A stretch of DNA of 53,220 bases, from NCBI RefSeq assembly GCF_002979475.1, contig NZ_PCOY01000026.1, positions 1-53,220 on the forward strand, given 5' to 3'. The notes beneath the pieces were generated by a model, which did not search any database, was not told the origin of the DNA, and was given only the letters and a program-made list of their open reading frames with translations. The DNA comes from Microbacterium sp. MYb62. GTDB taxonomy: Bacteria; Actinomycetota; Actinomycetes; Actinomycetales; Microbacteriaceae. Below are positions 41,518 through 50,637 of the stretch, piece by piece. How positions within the stretch are numbered: the first letter of the stretch is position 1; every line of letters starts with the position of its first letter. The position numbers and the translations under genes are program-made.

Positions 41518-42671
41518 GCGTCACCGCCCCCACAGGATTCGAGGCGGCCGGTGTCGCCGCAGGGCTCAAGTCGACCGGCAAGCCGGATGTCGCCGTCGTC
41601 GTCAACCGCGGACCGCGCAAGGTCGGTGCCGCCGTCTTCACGAGCAACCGTGCCAAGGCCAATCCGATCATCTGGTCGCAGCAGGCCGTCGCCGACCGGG
41701 TGGTCGAGGCCGTCGTGCTCAACTCCGGAGGCGCGAACTGCTTCACCGGGGCCTTCGGGTTCCAGACCACCCATCAGACCGCCGAGAAGGCGGCCGAGCT
41801 CCTGGGAGTCAGCGCCGGCGACGTGCTGATCTGCTCCACCGGTCTCATCGGCACCGGTGACGAGACCTTCCGCTCGCGGGTGCTCTCCGGGACCGAGCAG
41901 GCGATCGCCGAGCTCGACGCCGACGGCGGCGAGAGTGCCGCGCACGCCATCATGACCACCGACACCGTGGCGAAGACCGCCGTGATCAGCCGCGACGGTT
42001 GGACGATCGGCGGCATGGCGAAGGGCGCGGGCATGCTCGCCCCCGGCCTCGCCACGATGCTCGTGGTGATCACGACCGACGCGGTCCTCGAGCCCCTCCA
42101 GGCCGATGAGGCGCTGCGCCGCGCGACGGGCCAGACCTTCGACCGGCTCGACTCCGACGGCTGCATGTCGACGAACGACCAGGTGACGCTCCTCGCCAAC
42201 GGCGCGTCCGAGGTCGCGCCCGACCTCGATGACTTCACGGCCGCCCTCACCGAGCTGTGCCGGGAACTCGCGGTCAAGCTGCAGGGCGACGCCGAGGGCG
42301 CGAGCCACGACATCACGATCGAGGTGCAGCATGCGGTGTCCGAGCAGGATGCCGTCGAGGTGGGCCGGTCCGTCGCGCGCAACAACCTCTTCAAGGCGGC
42401 GATCTTCGGCAACGACCCGAACTGGGGACGCGTGCTCGCCGCGATCGGCACCACGAATGCGCAGTTCGACCCGTACGACGTCGATGTCTGGATGAACGGC
42501 GTCCGTGTCTGCACCGAGGGCGGCCCCGACCGTCCTCGGGAGGAGGTCGACCTCACCCCGCGCGCCACTCACCTCGTGATCGACCTCAGGCTCGGCGAGG
42601 CGACCGCCACCGTGCTGACGAACGACCTCACCCACGAGTACGTGCACGAGAACAGCGCGTACGCCTCATGA
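41514..42671 (+). CDS. argJ: Bifunctional ornithine acetyltransferase / N-acetylglutamate synthase
   Basis: 385 residues. Self-cleaving enzyme: the conserved AHAIMTTDT holds the new N-terminal nucleophile Thr148 or so. It recycles the acetyl group between acetylornithine and glutamate, so no separate argE is needed. Stop overlaps argB (ATGA). Confidence 0.96.
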   Translation: MSVTAPTGFEAAGVAAGLKSTGKPDVAVVVNRGPRKVGAAVFTSNRAKANPIIWSQQAVADRVVEAVVLNSGGANCFTGAFGFQTTHQTAEKAAELLGVSAGDVLICSTGLIGTGDETFRSRVLSGTEQAIAELDADGGESAAHAIMTTDTVAKTAVISRDGWTIGGMAKGAGMLAPGLATMLVVITTDAVLEPLQADEALRRATGQTFDRLDSDGCMSTNDQVTLLANGASEVAPDLDDFTAALTELCRELAVKLQGDAEGASHDITIEVQHAVSEQDAVEVGRSVARNNLFKAAIFGNDPNWGRVLAAIGTTNAQFDPYDVDVWMNGVRVCTEGGPDRPREEVDLTPRATHLVIDLRLGEATATVLTNDLTHEYVHENSAYAS

Positions 42672-43585
42672 CCGACATCCAGGACACCCCGGCCGAGGTC
42701 GCCGCCCAGAAGGCCACCACCCTCATCGAGTCGCTGCCGTGGCTGAAGAAGTTCCGCGACCAGATCGTCGTGATCAAGTACGGCGGGAACGCCATGGTGT
42801 CGGAGGAGCTGCAGGACGCCTTCGCGCAGGACATCGCCTACCTCCGCTACGTCGGAGTGCTGCCGGTCGTCGTGCACGGCGGCGGCCCGCAGATATCGGA
42901 CATGCTGCAGCGCCTCGAGATCCCCAGTGAGTTCAAGGGCGGCTATCGCGTCACCAACACCGAGGCGATCAGCGTCGTGCGGATGGTGCTCACCGGCCAG
43001 GTCAACCCGCAGCTCGTGACCAAGATCAACTCGCACGGTCCGATCGCGACGGGGCTCAGCGGGGAGGATGCCGGACTCTTCGGCGGACGCCGCCGCGGTG
43101 TCGTGATCGACGGCGAAGAGGTCGATCTCGGCCGGGTCGGCGATGTCGTCGAAGTCGATCCGACGCCGGTGCTCGATCACCTCGCGGCCGGCCGCATCCC
43201 GGTGGTGTCGAGCATCGCGCCCGATCTCGACCACCCCGGCCAGTCGCTCAACGTGAACGCCGATGCCGCGGCCGCGGCTCTCGCGGTGTCGTTGCACGCG
43301 CGCAAGCTCGTGATCCTCACGGATGTGCCGGGGCTCTACGCCGACTGGCCCCGCCGTGACTCGCTCGTCTCGCACCTCACCTCGGAAGCTCTCATCGAGA
43401 TGCTGCCGACGCTCGAGTCGGGGATGATCCCGAAGATGCGGGCATGCCTCGATGCGGTCGAGGGCGGAGTGGACGCCGCCGCGATCATCGACGGCCGGGT
43501 GCCGCACTCGGTGCTCGTCGAACTTTTCACCAGCAAAGGAATCGGAACCGAAGTGGTTCTGGGAAAGACGGAGGTGACGGGATGA
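42668..43585 (+). CDS. argB: Acetylglutamate kinase
   Basis: 305 residues. Amino acid kinase fold: VIKYGGNAMVSEEL with the phosphate-binding Lys/Gly loop, VVVHGGGPQISDML, and VNADAAAAALAVSLHARKLVILTDVPGLYADWP. The N-terminal helix (about residues 10-25) is typical of arginine-inhibited, hexameric forms, so feedback by arginine is likely. Overlaps argD by four bases. Confidence 0.95.
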   Translation: MTDIQDTPAEVAAQKATTLIESLPWLKKFRDQIVVIKYGGNAMVSEELQDAFAQDIAYLRYVGVLPVVVHGGGPQISDMLQRLEIPSEFKGGYRVTNTEAISVVRMVLTGQVNPQLVTKINSHGPIATGLSGEDAGLFGGRRRGVVIDGEEVDLGRVGDVVEVDPTPVLDHLAAGRIPVVSSIAPDLDHPGQSLNVNADAAAAALAVSLHARKLVILTDVPGLYADWPRRDSLVSHLTSEALIEMLPTLESGMIPKMRACLDAVEGGVDAAAIIDGRVPHSVLVELFTSKGIGTEVVLGKTEVTG

Positions 43586-44787
43586 CCGTCTGGCAGGACG
43601 ATGCGGCACGCGATCTGGTGCTCAACGCGGGGGATCGGCTCGCGATGCTGGTCCGCGGCGAAGGCTCGTACCTGTGGGACGCCGACGATCGACGCCACCT
43701 CGACTTCCTCGCCGGGATCGCCGTCACCTCGCTGGGCCATGCACACCCCGCCTTCGTCGAAGCGGTCTCGACCCAGGCGGCCACGCTCGCCCACGTGTCG
43801 AACTACTTCGCCACCCCGCCCCAGCTCGCACTCGCCGCACGGCTCAAGCGTCTCGCGGGTGCCGGCATCGACGGGCGGGTGTTCTTCTCGAACTCGGGCG
43901 CCGAGGCCAACGAAGCCGCCTTCAAGCTCGCCCGTCTGCACGGGGGCGCCGAACGGCCGCGCATCCTGGCGCTCGAGAACGGCTTCCACGGCCGCACCAT
44001 GGGATCCCTCGCCCTGACCGCGAAGGCATCGATGCGCGCGCCGTTCGAGCCGATGCCCGCCGGTGTGGAGCACATCCCGGCCACGATCGAGGCGCTGGAG
44101 GCCGCGATGGACGGCCGCGTCGCCGCCGTCATCGTCGAGCCGATCCAGGGCGAAGCCGGAGTCGTCGAACTCCCGGAGGGCTACCTCGCGGCTGCCCGCT
44201 CCCTGACCCTCGCTCATGGCGCGCTGCTGATCGTGGACGAGATCCAGACCGGCGCGGGCCGCACGGGCGAATGGTTCGGATTCAGCCACGAGGGCATCAC
44301 GCCCGATGCGATCACCCTCGCGAAGGGCATCGGCGGCGGTTTCCCGATCGGCGCGCTGGTCACCTACGGCGCCGCCAGTGCGCTCTTCACCCCGGGCTCG
44401 CACGGCTCGACCTTCGGCGGCAACCCGCTCGCGACCGCTGTCGCCGACGCCGTGCTCGCCGAGATCGAGAGCGCCGGCCTGGTGGAGAACGCGGCCCGCC
44501 GCGGCGCGGAGCTGCGCGAGATCCTCCTCGGCATCGACTCCCCGCTGATCGACGGCGTGCGCGGACGTGGTCTGCTCGTCGGCGTCGCGCTCACCGCTCC
44601 GGTCGCCGGCGCGGTCGTCGCGGCCGCTCAGGAGCGCGGCCTCATCGTCAACGCCGCCAACCCCGAGACGGTTCGCATCGCGCCGGCCCTCACCATCGGC
44701 GACGCCGAGCTCACCGAGTTCCGCGAGCTGTTCACGGCCTCCCTCGCCGACGTCCAGGCCTCTGTTGCCGGAAAGGTATCCGCATGA
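43582..44787 (+). CDS. argD: Acetylornithine aminotransferase
   Basis: 401 residues. PLP enzyme of class III: FFSNSGAEANEAAFKLAR, LLIVDEIQTGAGRTGEWFGFSHEGITPD, and PLP-binding Lys in TLAKGIGGGFPIGALVTYG. Start overlaps argB stop; its own stop overlaps argF (ATGA). Confidence 0.96.
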   Translation: MTVWQDDAARDLVLNAGDRLAMLVRGEGSYLWDADDRRHLDFLAGIAVTSLGHAHPAFVEAVSTQAATLAHVSNYFATPPQLALAARLKRLAGAGIDGRVFFSNSGAEANEAAFKLARLHGGAERPRILALENGFHGRTMGSLALTAKASMRAPFEPMPAGVEHIPATIEALEAAMDGRVAAVIVEPIQGEAGVVELPEGYLAAARSLTLAHGALLIVDEIQTGAGRTGEWFGFSHEGITPDAITLAKGIGGGFPIGALVTYGAASALFTPGSHGSTFGGNPLATAVADAVLAEIESAGLVENAARRGAELREILLGIDSPLIDGVRGRGLLVGVALTAPVAGAVVAAAQERGLIVNAANPETVRIAPALTIGDAELTEFRELFTASLADVQASVAGKVSA

Positions 44788-45713
44788 CCCGCCACCTGCT
44801 GCGTGACGACGACCTGACCCCTGCCGAGCAGGCCGAGATCCTCGATCTCGCGATCGAACTGAAGAAGGACCGCTGGGCCGACAAGAGCCTCGCCGGTCCG
44901 CAGACGGTCGCGGTCATCTTCGACAAGTCCTCGACGCGCACCCGCGTCTCGTTCGCGGTGGGCATCGCCGATCTCGGCGGTTCACCGCTGATCATCTCGA
45001 CCGCGAGCAGCCAGCTCGGCGGCAAGGAGACGCCCTCCGACACCGCGCGCGTGCTCGAGCGTCAGGTCGCCGCCATCGTGTGGCGCACCTACGCGCAGTC
45101 CGGCCTCGAGGAGATGGCCGCAGGCACGCGCGTGCCGGTCATCAATGCGCTGTCGGATGACTTCCACCCGTGCCAGCTGCTCGCCGACCTGCTGACGATC
45201 CGTGAGCACAAGGGCGATCTGAAGGGGCTCACGCTCACCTTCCTCGGCGACGGACAGAGCAACATGGCGCACTCCTACGCCCTGGCAGGCGTGACGGCGG
45301 GCATGCACGTGCGCATCGCCTCGCCGGAGGACTACGCCCCGCGCGCCGACGTCATCGAGGCCGCCGATCGCCGTGCTGCCGAGACCGACGGTTCGATCAC
45401 CCTCTACACCGATCCGGTCGAGGCTGCTGCCGGTGCCGACGTCGTCGTCACCGACACCTGGGTGTCGATGGGCAAGGAAGAGGAGAAGCTCGCACGCATC
45501 CGCGATCTCGGCGGCTACAAGGTCACCCCCGAGACGATGACCCTCGCCGACCCCGAGGCGATCTTCATCCACTGTCTCCCGGCCGACCGTGGCTACGAAG
45601 TCGACTCCAGCGTGATCGACGGTCCGCAGAGCGTGGTCTGGGACGAGGCGGAGAACCGGCTGCACGCGCAGAAGGCCCTCCTGGTCTGGCTGCTCGGCAA
45701 GAAGGACGCCTGA
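44784..45713 (+). CDS. argF: Ornithine carbamoyltransferase
   Basis: 309 residues. Carbamoyl phosphate loop FDKSSTRTRVSF, ornithine site features DDFHPCQLLADL, and FIHCLPADRG with the catalytic Cys. Overlaps argH by one base (TGATG). argR and argG, which often stand between argF and argH, are not here. Confidence 0.96.
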   Translation: MTRHLLRDDDLTPAEQAEILDLAIELKKDRWADKSLAGPQTVAVIFDKSSTRTRVSFAVGIADLGGSPLIISTASSQLGGKETPSDTARVLERQVAAIVWRTYAQSGLEEMAAGTRVPVINALSDDFHPCQLLADLLTIREHKGDLKGLTLTFLGDGQSNMAHSYALAGVTAGMHVRIASPEDYAPRADVIEAADRRAAETDGSITLYTDPVEAAAGADVVVTDTWVSMGKEEEKLARIRDLGGYKVTPETMTLADPEAIFIHCLPADRGYEVDSSVIDGPQSVVWDEAENRLHAQKALLVWLLGKKDA

Positions 45714-47143
45714 TGAGCGAGTCGACGCACGAAGGCACCAATGAGGGCGCGCTCTGGGGCGCCCGCTTCGCCACCGGGCCCTCGCCCGAGCTGGTGGAGC
45801 TCAGCCGCTCCACGCACTTCGACTGGATCCTCGCGCCGTACGACATCGCCGGCTCGCATGCGCACGCCACCGCGCTCGAGGCCGCCGGGTATCTCGAACC
45901 CGATGAGGCGCGGCGTATGCACGAGGGACTGGATGCCGTGGCCGGCAAGGTCTCCGACGGCACCCTGCGTCCGGTGCCGACCGACGAGGACGTGCACGGC
46001 GCGCTCGAGCAGGCGCTGATCGCCGAGCTCGGTCCGGAGCTGGGCGGACGCCTGCGCGCAGGCCGCAGCCGCAACGACCAGATCGCCACCCTCGTGCGCA
46101 TGTACCTGATCGACCACGCACGGGTCATCGCGCGCGACATCCTGCGGGTGATCGACGCGCTGGTCGCCCAGGCCGAGGCGCATCCGACGGCGATCCTCCC
46201 CGGACGCACGCACCTGCAGCACGCGCAGCCGGTGCTGCTCGCCCACCACCTGCAGGCGCACGGCTGGCCGCTGGTGCGCGAGCTCGAACGGCTCGTGGAC
46301 TGGCGTCGCCGCGCCGGTGTCTCGCCCTATGGTGGGGGAGCGCTGGCCGGTTCCACCCTCGGGCTCGATCCCGCTCTCGTGGCGACCGAGCTGGGCCTCG
46401 ACCGCCCGGCCGAGAACTCGCTCGACGGCACGGCAGCCCGTGACGTGGTGGCGGAGTTCGCCTTCATCACCGCGATGACCGGTGTCGACATCTCGCGGCT
46501 GTCCGAGGAGATCATCCTCTGGAACACCCGCGAGTTCGGATTCGTCACGCTCGACGACGGATACTCGACCGGTTCGAGCATCATGCCGCAGAAGAAGAAC
46601 CCCGACATCGCCGAGCTGGCCCGGGGCAAGTCGGGTCGGCTCATCGGCAACCTCTCGGGACTGCTGGCGACGCTCAAGGGCCTCCCGCTCGCATACAACC
46701 GCGATCTGCAGGAGGACAAGGAGCCCGTCTTCGACTCGGTGCAGACGCTCGAGGTCGTGCTCCCCGCGTTCGCGGGCATGATCGCGACGCTGCGTTTCGA
46801 CACCGCGCGGATGGCGGCGCTGGCACCGCAGGGCTTCTCCCTCGCGACGGACGTCGCGGAATGGCTCGTGAAGCGTCGAGTGCCGTTCCGCGACGCCCAC
46901 GAGATCTCCGGCGCGCTCGTGCGCGCCTGCGAGGAGCAGGGGATCGGCCTGGAGGACGCCTCGGACGAGCTGCTGCTGTCGGTGTCGCCGCATCTCGTGC
47001 CCGAAGTGCGCGAAGTGCTCACGATCGAGGGTTCGGTGGCGTCCCGGACCGGCGTCGGCGGCACCGCCCCGGCCCGGGTCGCGGAGCAGCGCGCCGAGCT
47101 CGTGGCCCGCGCGCAGGCGGCCGCGCACGCTCTCGGCCTGTAG
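45713..47143 (+). CDS. argH: Argininosuccinate lyase
   Basis: 476 residues. Last step of arginine synthesis, releasing fumarate. Fumarase/lyase signature GSSIMPQKKNPDIAEL, with RSRNDQIATLVRMYL and GRTHLQHAQPVLLAHHL. Normal length. End of the operon; possible hairpin follows. Confidence 0.96.
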   Translation: MSESTHEGTNEGALWGARFATGPSPELVELSRSTHFDWILAPYDIAGSHAHATALEAAGYLEPDEARRMHEGLDAVAGKVSDGTLRPVPTDEDVHGALEQALIAELGPELGGRLRAGRSRNDQIATLVRMYLIDHARVIARDILRVIDALVAQAEAHPTAILPGRTHLQHAQPVLLAHHLQAHGWPLVRELERLVDWRRRAGVSPYGGGALAGSTLGLDPALVATELGLDRPAENSLDGTAARDVVAEFAFITAMTGVDISRLSEEIILWNTREFGFVTLDDGYSTGSSIMPQKKNPDIAELARGKSGRLIGNLSGLLATLKGLPLAYNRDLQEDKEPVFDSVQTLEVVLPAFAGMIATLRFDTARMAALAPQGFSLATDVAEWLVKRRVPFRDAHEISGALVRACEEQGIGLEDASDELLLSVSPHLVPEVREVLTIEGSVASRTGVGGTAPARVAEQRAELVARAQAAAHALGL

Positions 47144-47154
47144 ACCGCGATCCG

Positions 47155-47198
47155 TCGGCGGCCGCTCGGGCTCAGTGCAGCTCGGTGTCGGCCGCCGA
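47155..47198. terminator. Possible terminator between argH and DUF1349 gene
   Basis: TCGGCGGCCG (47155-47164) pairs perfectly with CGGCCGCCGA (47189-47198). It overlaps the last codons of the convergent DUF1349 gene. The 24-base loop and lack of T-run make it tentative. Confidence 0.4.
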
Positions 47199-47768
47199 TC
47201 GTTCCCAGCGGGTGAACCGCACGGTGAGTCCGGCACGGGTCGGCGCCGCGAGGAACGGCCCGGCCGATGCCGCGGCCTGCCCGTCGAACGGGGCGACGCG
47301 GACCAGGCGCCAGGGGCCGTCGTCGGCGCGTGCCCGTACGATCACGGCATCCGCCCAGCGGCTGACCCGGACGGTGATCTCGCTGTCGTGCCAGTCGTCG
47401 ACGTGTCCGACCGACCAGTCGGAGCTCCCGTCGGTGACCACGGCGCCGAGCCCGAGGTGGTCGTCCGCGTATTCGAGTCCGGTCTTCACCCAGTGCTCGT
47501 CATCGATCCGCACGAACACGCCCGCCTGGTCGAACTGGCCGTCCCACGGGGCGCGGAACGAGACCTCCATCGCCTCGCCCACGGGGAAGGGGGCGAGCAG
47601 AGCGTGCTCGGAGTCGTGCACGAAGCCGTACGCGGTTCGGCGCCACGCGTCGCTGCCTTCGGCGGCTGTGACGTCGAGATGGTCGGCATGGCCGGGCGCT
47701 GCGGACGACGAGACGGGGGCGTGGGTCCAGGTGCCCTCGGACCACGAGATGATGTGCGATTCAGGCAT
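47172..47768 (-). CDS. DUF1349 (concanavalin-like) protein
   Basis: 198 residues. Beta-sandwich family: APWDGQFDQAGVFVRIDDEHWVKTGLEYADDHLGLGAVVTDGSSDWSVG is characteristic. No signal peptide, so cytoplasmic; carbohydrate binding is plausible from the fold, not shown. TATCTT (47775-47780 on the minus strand) stands six bases before the ATG. Its promoter faces that of the SatD gene in a 60-base, unusually AT-rich gap. Confidence 0.82.
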   Translation of the reverse strand: MPESHIISWSEGTWTHAPVSSSAAPGHADHLDVTAAEGSDAWRRTAYGFVHDSEHALLAPFPVGEAMEVSFRAPWDGQFDQAGVFVRIDDEHWVKTGLEYADDHLGLGAVVTDGSSDWSVGHVDDWHDSEITVRVSRWADAVIVRARADDGPWRLVRVAPFDGQAAASAGPFLAAPTRAGLTVRFTRWERSAADTELH

Positions 47769-47828
47769 GTTCTCAAGATATAGCTAAATACGGCATAAGT
47801 CGAGAGTTATTCATGCTACGGTTATGGC

Positions 47829-48473
47829 ATGGTCATCGCCGTTCTCGCGGACATCGTCGGCTCTCGCAAGCTCGACGATCGCACGGTGGCGCAGCGCGTG
47901 CTGGATGAGACGATCGCCGGCGTCGAGGCCGATCTCCCGCTCGCGACCCGGCCGCTCACGCCCACCGTGGGGGACGAGCAGCAGGGCGTCTACCTCGATC
48001 TGGGCGACGCGATGGTCTCGCTCCTGATGATCCAGCTGCGCCTGCCCGACGGCATCGCCTTCCGCTTCGGCATCGGAGTGGGGGAGGTGCGGCCGGTGGA
48101 ATCCGTGCACGGCGAGCTGGCGGACGGGCCGGGTTGGTACGCCGCCAGAGCAGCGATCGAGACCGTGCATGCGCGCGAGGGTCGCGCCGTGCCGCGTACG
48201 CGGACATGGATTGTCGGATCCCCGGGGCAGGATGAGGTCATGGAGAGCACGATCGCCGCCTCGAACGCCTACCTCCTCGTGCGCGACGAGCTCGTCGGGG
48301 CGATGAACGAGCGGGAGCGTCGCCTCACCTACGGACGCGTCCTCGGCCGGTCGCAACAGGAGCTCGCGGCGCAGGAGGGCATCACCCAGCCGAGCGTGTC
48401 GAAGTCGCTGCGCAACGCCGGAACCGCCGCCCTGATCGAGGGGATCGCCGCGCTCCGAGGAGAGGGCGCATGA
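47829..48473 (+). CDS. SatD family protein with C-terminal helix-turn-helix
   Basis: 214 residues. SatD-type N-terminus (VIAVLADIVGSRKLDDR, then PTVGDEQQGVYLDLGDA and FRFGIGVGEVR), and at the C-terminus a clear helix-turn-helix of sigma/LuxR type: YGRVLGRSQQELAAQEGITQPSVSKSLRNAG. TACGGT at 47817-47822 lies six bases before the ATG. The N-terminal part resembles nucleotide-cyclase-like folds. Likely a regulator; the stop overlaps the membrane gene (ATGA). Confidence 0.75.
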   Translation: MVIAVLADIVGSRKLDDRTVAQRVLDETIAGVEADLPLATRPLTPTVGDEQQGVYLDLGDAMVSLLMIQLRLPDGIAFRFGIGVGEVRPVESVHGELADGPGWYAARAAIETVHAREGRAVPRTRTWIVGSPGQDEVMESTIAASNAYLLVRDELVGAMNERERRLTYGRVLGRSQQELAAQEGITQPSVSKSLRNAGTAALIEGIAALRGEGA

Positions 48474-49279
48474 TCGTCGCAGGCTTCATCCTCCTGTCGA
48501 TCGGCGCGGCCGACCTGGTGCGTCAGTTCGTTCCGCGCCGGTGGATCGGATACCTCGCCGCCGCCGTGATCCTGCTTCTGCTCGGCAGCGTGAGCGATGC
48601 GCTGCTGCCCATGGTGGCCGCACTCATCGCGGGAGCGCTGTGGGTGTGGTGCATGCCCACCGAACGCCCGGCGCCGCTGGGCTTCTGGCCCGCGGTCCTG
48701 CTCGCCGCCGTCAGCATCGGTGCGGTCGTCTGGCTCGGTGCCCGCACGGACTCCGGACTGATCGGAGCCGTCTGGCACCTGCGATCGCCGTTCGGAGAGG
48801 TGTCCTTCGATCTCGCGATGCTCGCGCTGGGCGCCGGGGTCTTCCTCCTCGAATCCTCGAACCTCGTGGTGCGTGCGGCGCTCGACGGCGAACACACCTG
48901 GCGTCCTGCAGACCCGGCGTCGACGCCGGCACCCGTGCCGACGCCTGCGCCGACGCCCGTTCCCGAGACCGAGGCTGCGGTCGCCGGGATCGACGATGCC
49001 GGCGAGGAGACCTCGAGGCCCTCCGATCCGCGCGGCGGTTTTCAGGGCGGACGGCTGATCGGACCGCTGGAGCGCGTCCTGGTGCTGATCCTCACGCTGG
49101 CGGCCGCGTATCCGATCCTGGCTGCGATGCTCGCGGCGAAGGGCATCGTCCGGTTCCCGGAGATCTCCCGCGACGGGGAGACCGGCGCCCGCGCCGAGTA
49201 CTTCCTCGTGGGCAGCCTGGTGAGCTGGGTGATCGCGCTCGGCGCCGCCTTCCTCGTGTGGTGGGCCGCGCACAGCTGA
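48470..49279 (+). CDS. Membrane protein of unknown function, coupled to SatD
   Basis: 269 residues with about four hydrophobic segments in the N-terminal half (residues about 1-130), a Pro/Thr/Ala linker (PASTPAPVPTPAPTPVP), then two more segments in the C-terminal third. SatD/SatE-like gene pairs in other bacteria combine a SatD protein with a membrane partner; same arrangement here, so they may act together. I do not recognise a domain. Confidence 0.7.
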   Translation: MIVAGFILLSIGAADLVRQFVPRRWIGYLAAAVILLLLGSVSDALLPMVAALIAGALWVWCMPTERPAPLGFWPAVLLAAVSIGAVVWLGARTDSGLIGAVWHLRSPFGEVSFDLAMLALGAGVFLLESSNLVVRAALDGEHTWRPADPASTPAPVPTPAPTPVPETEAAVAGIDDAGEETSRPSDPRGGFQGGRLIGPLERVLVLILTLAAAYPILAAMLAAKGIVRFPEISRDGETGARAEYFLVGSLVSWVIALGAAFLVWWAAHS

Positions 49280-49294
49280 GCGGCGGCGCGCTGA

Positions 49295-49300
49295 TAGCCT
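49295..49300 (+). promoter_or_regulatory. -10 element of tyrS
   Basis: TAGCCT, seven bases before GTG 49308; leaderless arrangement, leaving no room for a T-box. Confidence 0.5.
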
Positions 49301-49307
49301 GGAACGC

Positions 49308-50609
49308 GTGTCAACTCCCGATCTGACGACCGCACCCCAGGCGATCGATCCCACGTTCGAGAACGTGTGGGACGAACTCGTGTGGCGTGGCCTGGTCCAT
49401 GTGTCCACCGACCAGGAGGCGCTGCGCGCCCTGCTCGCGGGAGACCCGATCACGTACTACTGCGGGTTCGATCCGACGGCTCCGAGCCTGCACCTCGGCA
49501 ACCTCGTGCAGTTGCTGACCCTGCGTCGCATCCAGCTGGCCGGCCACAAGCCCCTCGGACTCGTCGGCGGATCGACGGGACTCATCGGCGACCCCCGCCC
49601 CACGGCGGAGCGCACGCTGAACACCAGGGAGACCGTCGAGGAATGGGTCGGTCGCCTGCGTGCCCAGGTGGAGCGCTACCTCAGCTTCGAGGGCGACAAC
49701 GCCGCGCGAATCGTCAACAACCTCGACTGGACGGCGCCGCTGAGCGCGATCGATTTCCTGCGTGAGATCGGCAAGTACTACCGCGTCGGCACGATGCTGA
49801 AGAAGGACGCGGTCGCCGCGAGGCTCAACTCCGACGAGGGCATCAGCTACACCGAGTTCAGCTACCAGATCCTGCAGGGGATGGACTTCCTCGAGTTGTA
49901 CCGCCAGTACGACTGCGTGCTGCAGACCGGCGGATCCGACCAGTGGGGCAACCTCACCAGCGGCACCGACCTGATCCGTCGCGCCGAGGGGGCATCCGCG
50001 CACGCCATCGGCACCCCGCTGATCACCAACAGCGACGGCACCAAGTTCGGCAAGAGCGAGGGCAACGCGATCTGGCTCGACCCCGAGATGTGCAGCCCGT
50101 ACCGGATGTACCAGTTCTGGTTGAGCACCGCTGACGTCGACGTGGTCGATCGCCTGAAGGTCTTCACGTTCCTCAGCAGAGCCGAGATCGAGGAGTACGC
50201 GGAGCTCGTGGCGACGGAGCCGTTCCGTCGTGCGGCCCAGAAGCGGCTCGCGCTCGAAGTGGTCGCGACGGTGCACGGCGTCGACGCGACCGCGGCGGTG
50301 ATCGCGGCATCCGAGGCGCTGTTCGGACAGGGTGACCTGACGGCGCTCGATGCGGACACCCTCCGCACCGCGCTGGAAGAGCTTCCGAACGCAACGATCG
50401 TCATCGGCACTCCGGTCGTCGAAGCACTGGTCGCGACCGGTCTCGTGGCGAGCCTCTCCGAGGCGAGACGCGCGATCGGTCAGGGCGGTGTCACTCTCGA
50501 CGGAGAACGTGTCGACGACGAGGCGGCCACGGTCCAGGGCACTCTTCCCGGCGGAGTCTCCGTGCTCCGCCGCGGCAAGAAGACGCTCGCCGGCGTCTTC
50601 CTCGGTTGA
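49308..50609 (+). CDS. tyrS: Tyrosine-tRNA ligase
   Basis: 433 residues, class I synthetase. HIGH-type motif in PTAPSLHLGNLVQLLTLRR, KMSKS-type motif GTKFGKSEGNAIWLD, tyrosine-binding TGGSDQWGNLTSGTDLIRR, and a C-terminal S4 RNA-binding domain (SEARRAIGQGGVTLDGERVDDE). Start at GTG preceded by its -10. Confidence 0.97.
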   Translation: MSTPDLTTAPQAIDPTFENVWDELVWRGLVHVSTDQEALRALLAGDPITYYCGFDPTAPSLHLGNLVQLLTLRRIQLAGHKPLGLVGGSTGLIGDPRPTAERTLNTRETVEEWVGRLRAQVERYLSFEGDNAARIVNNLDWTAPLSAIDFLREIGKYYRVGTMLKKDAVAARLNSDEGISYTEFSYQILQGMDFLELYRQYDCVLQTGGSDQWGNLTSGTDLIRRAEGASAHAIGTPLITNSDGTKFGKSEGNAIWLDPEMCSPYRMYQFWLSTADVDVVDRLKVFTFLSRAEIEEYAELVATEPFRRAAQKRLALEVVATVHGVDATAAVIAASEALFGQGDLTALDADTLRTALEELPNATIVIGTPVVEALVATGLVASLSEARRAIGQGGVTLDGERVDDEAATVQGTLPGGVSVLRRGKKTLAGVFLG

Positions 50610-50637
50610 GCCTGCGGTCGTCGGATAGCAGAGACGG

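Noticed and set aside
49280..49307. T-box before tyrS
   Set aside because: The gap is 28 bases and the -10 is seven bases before the start.
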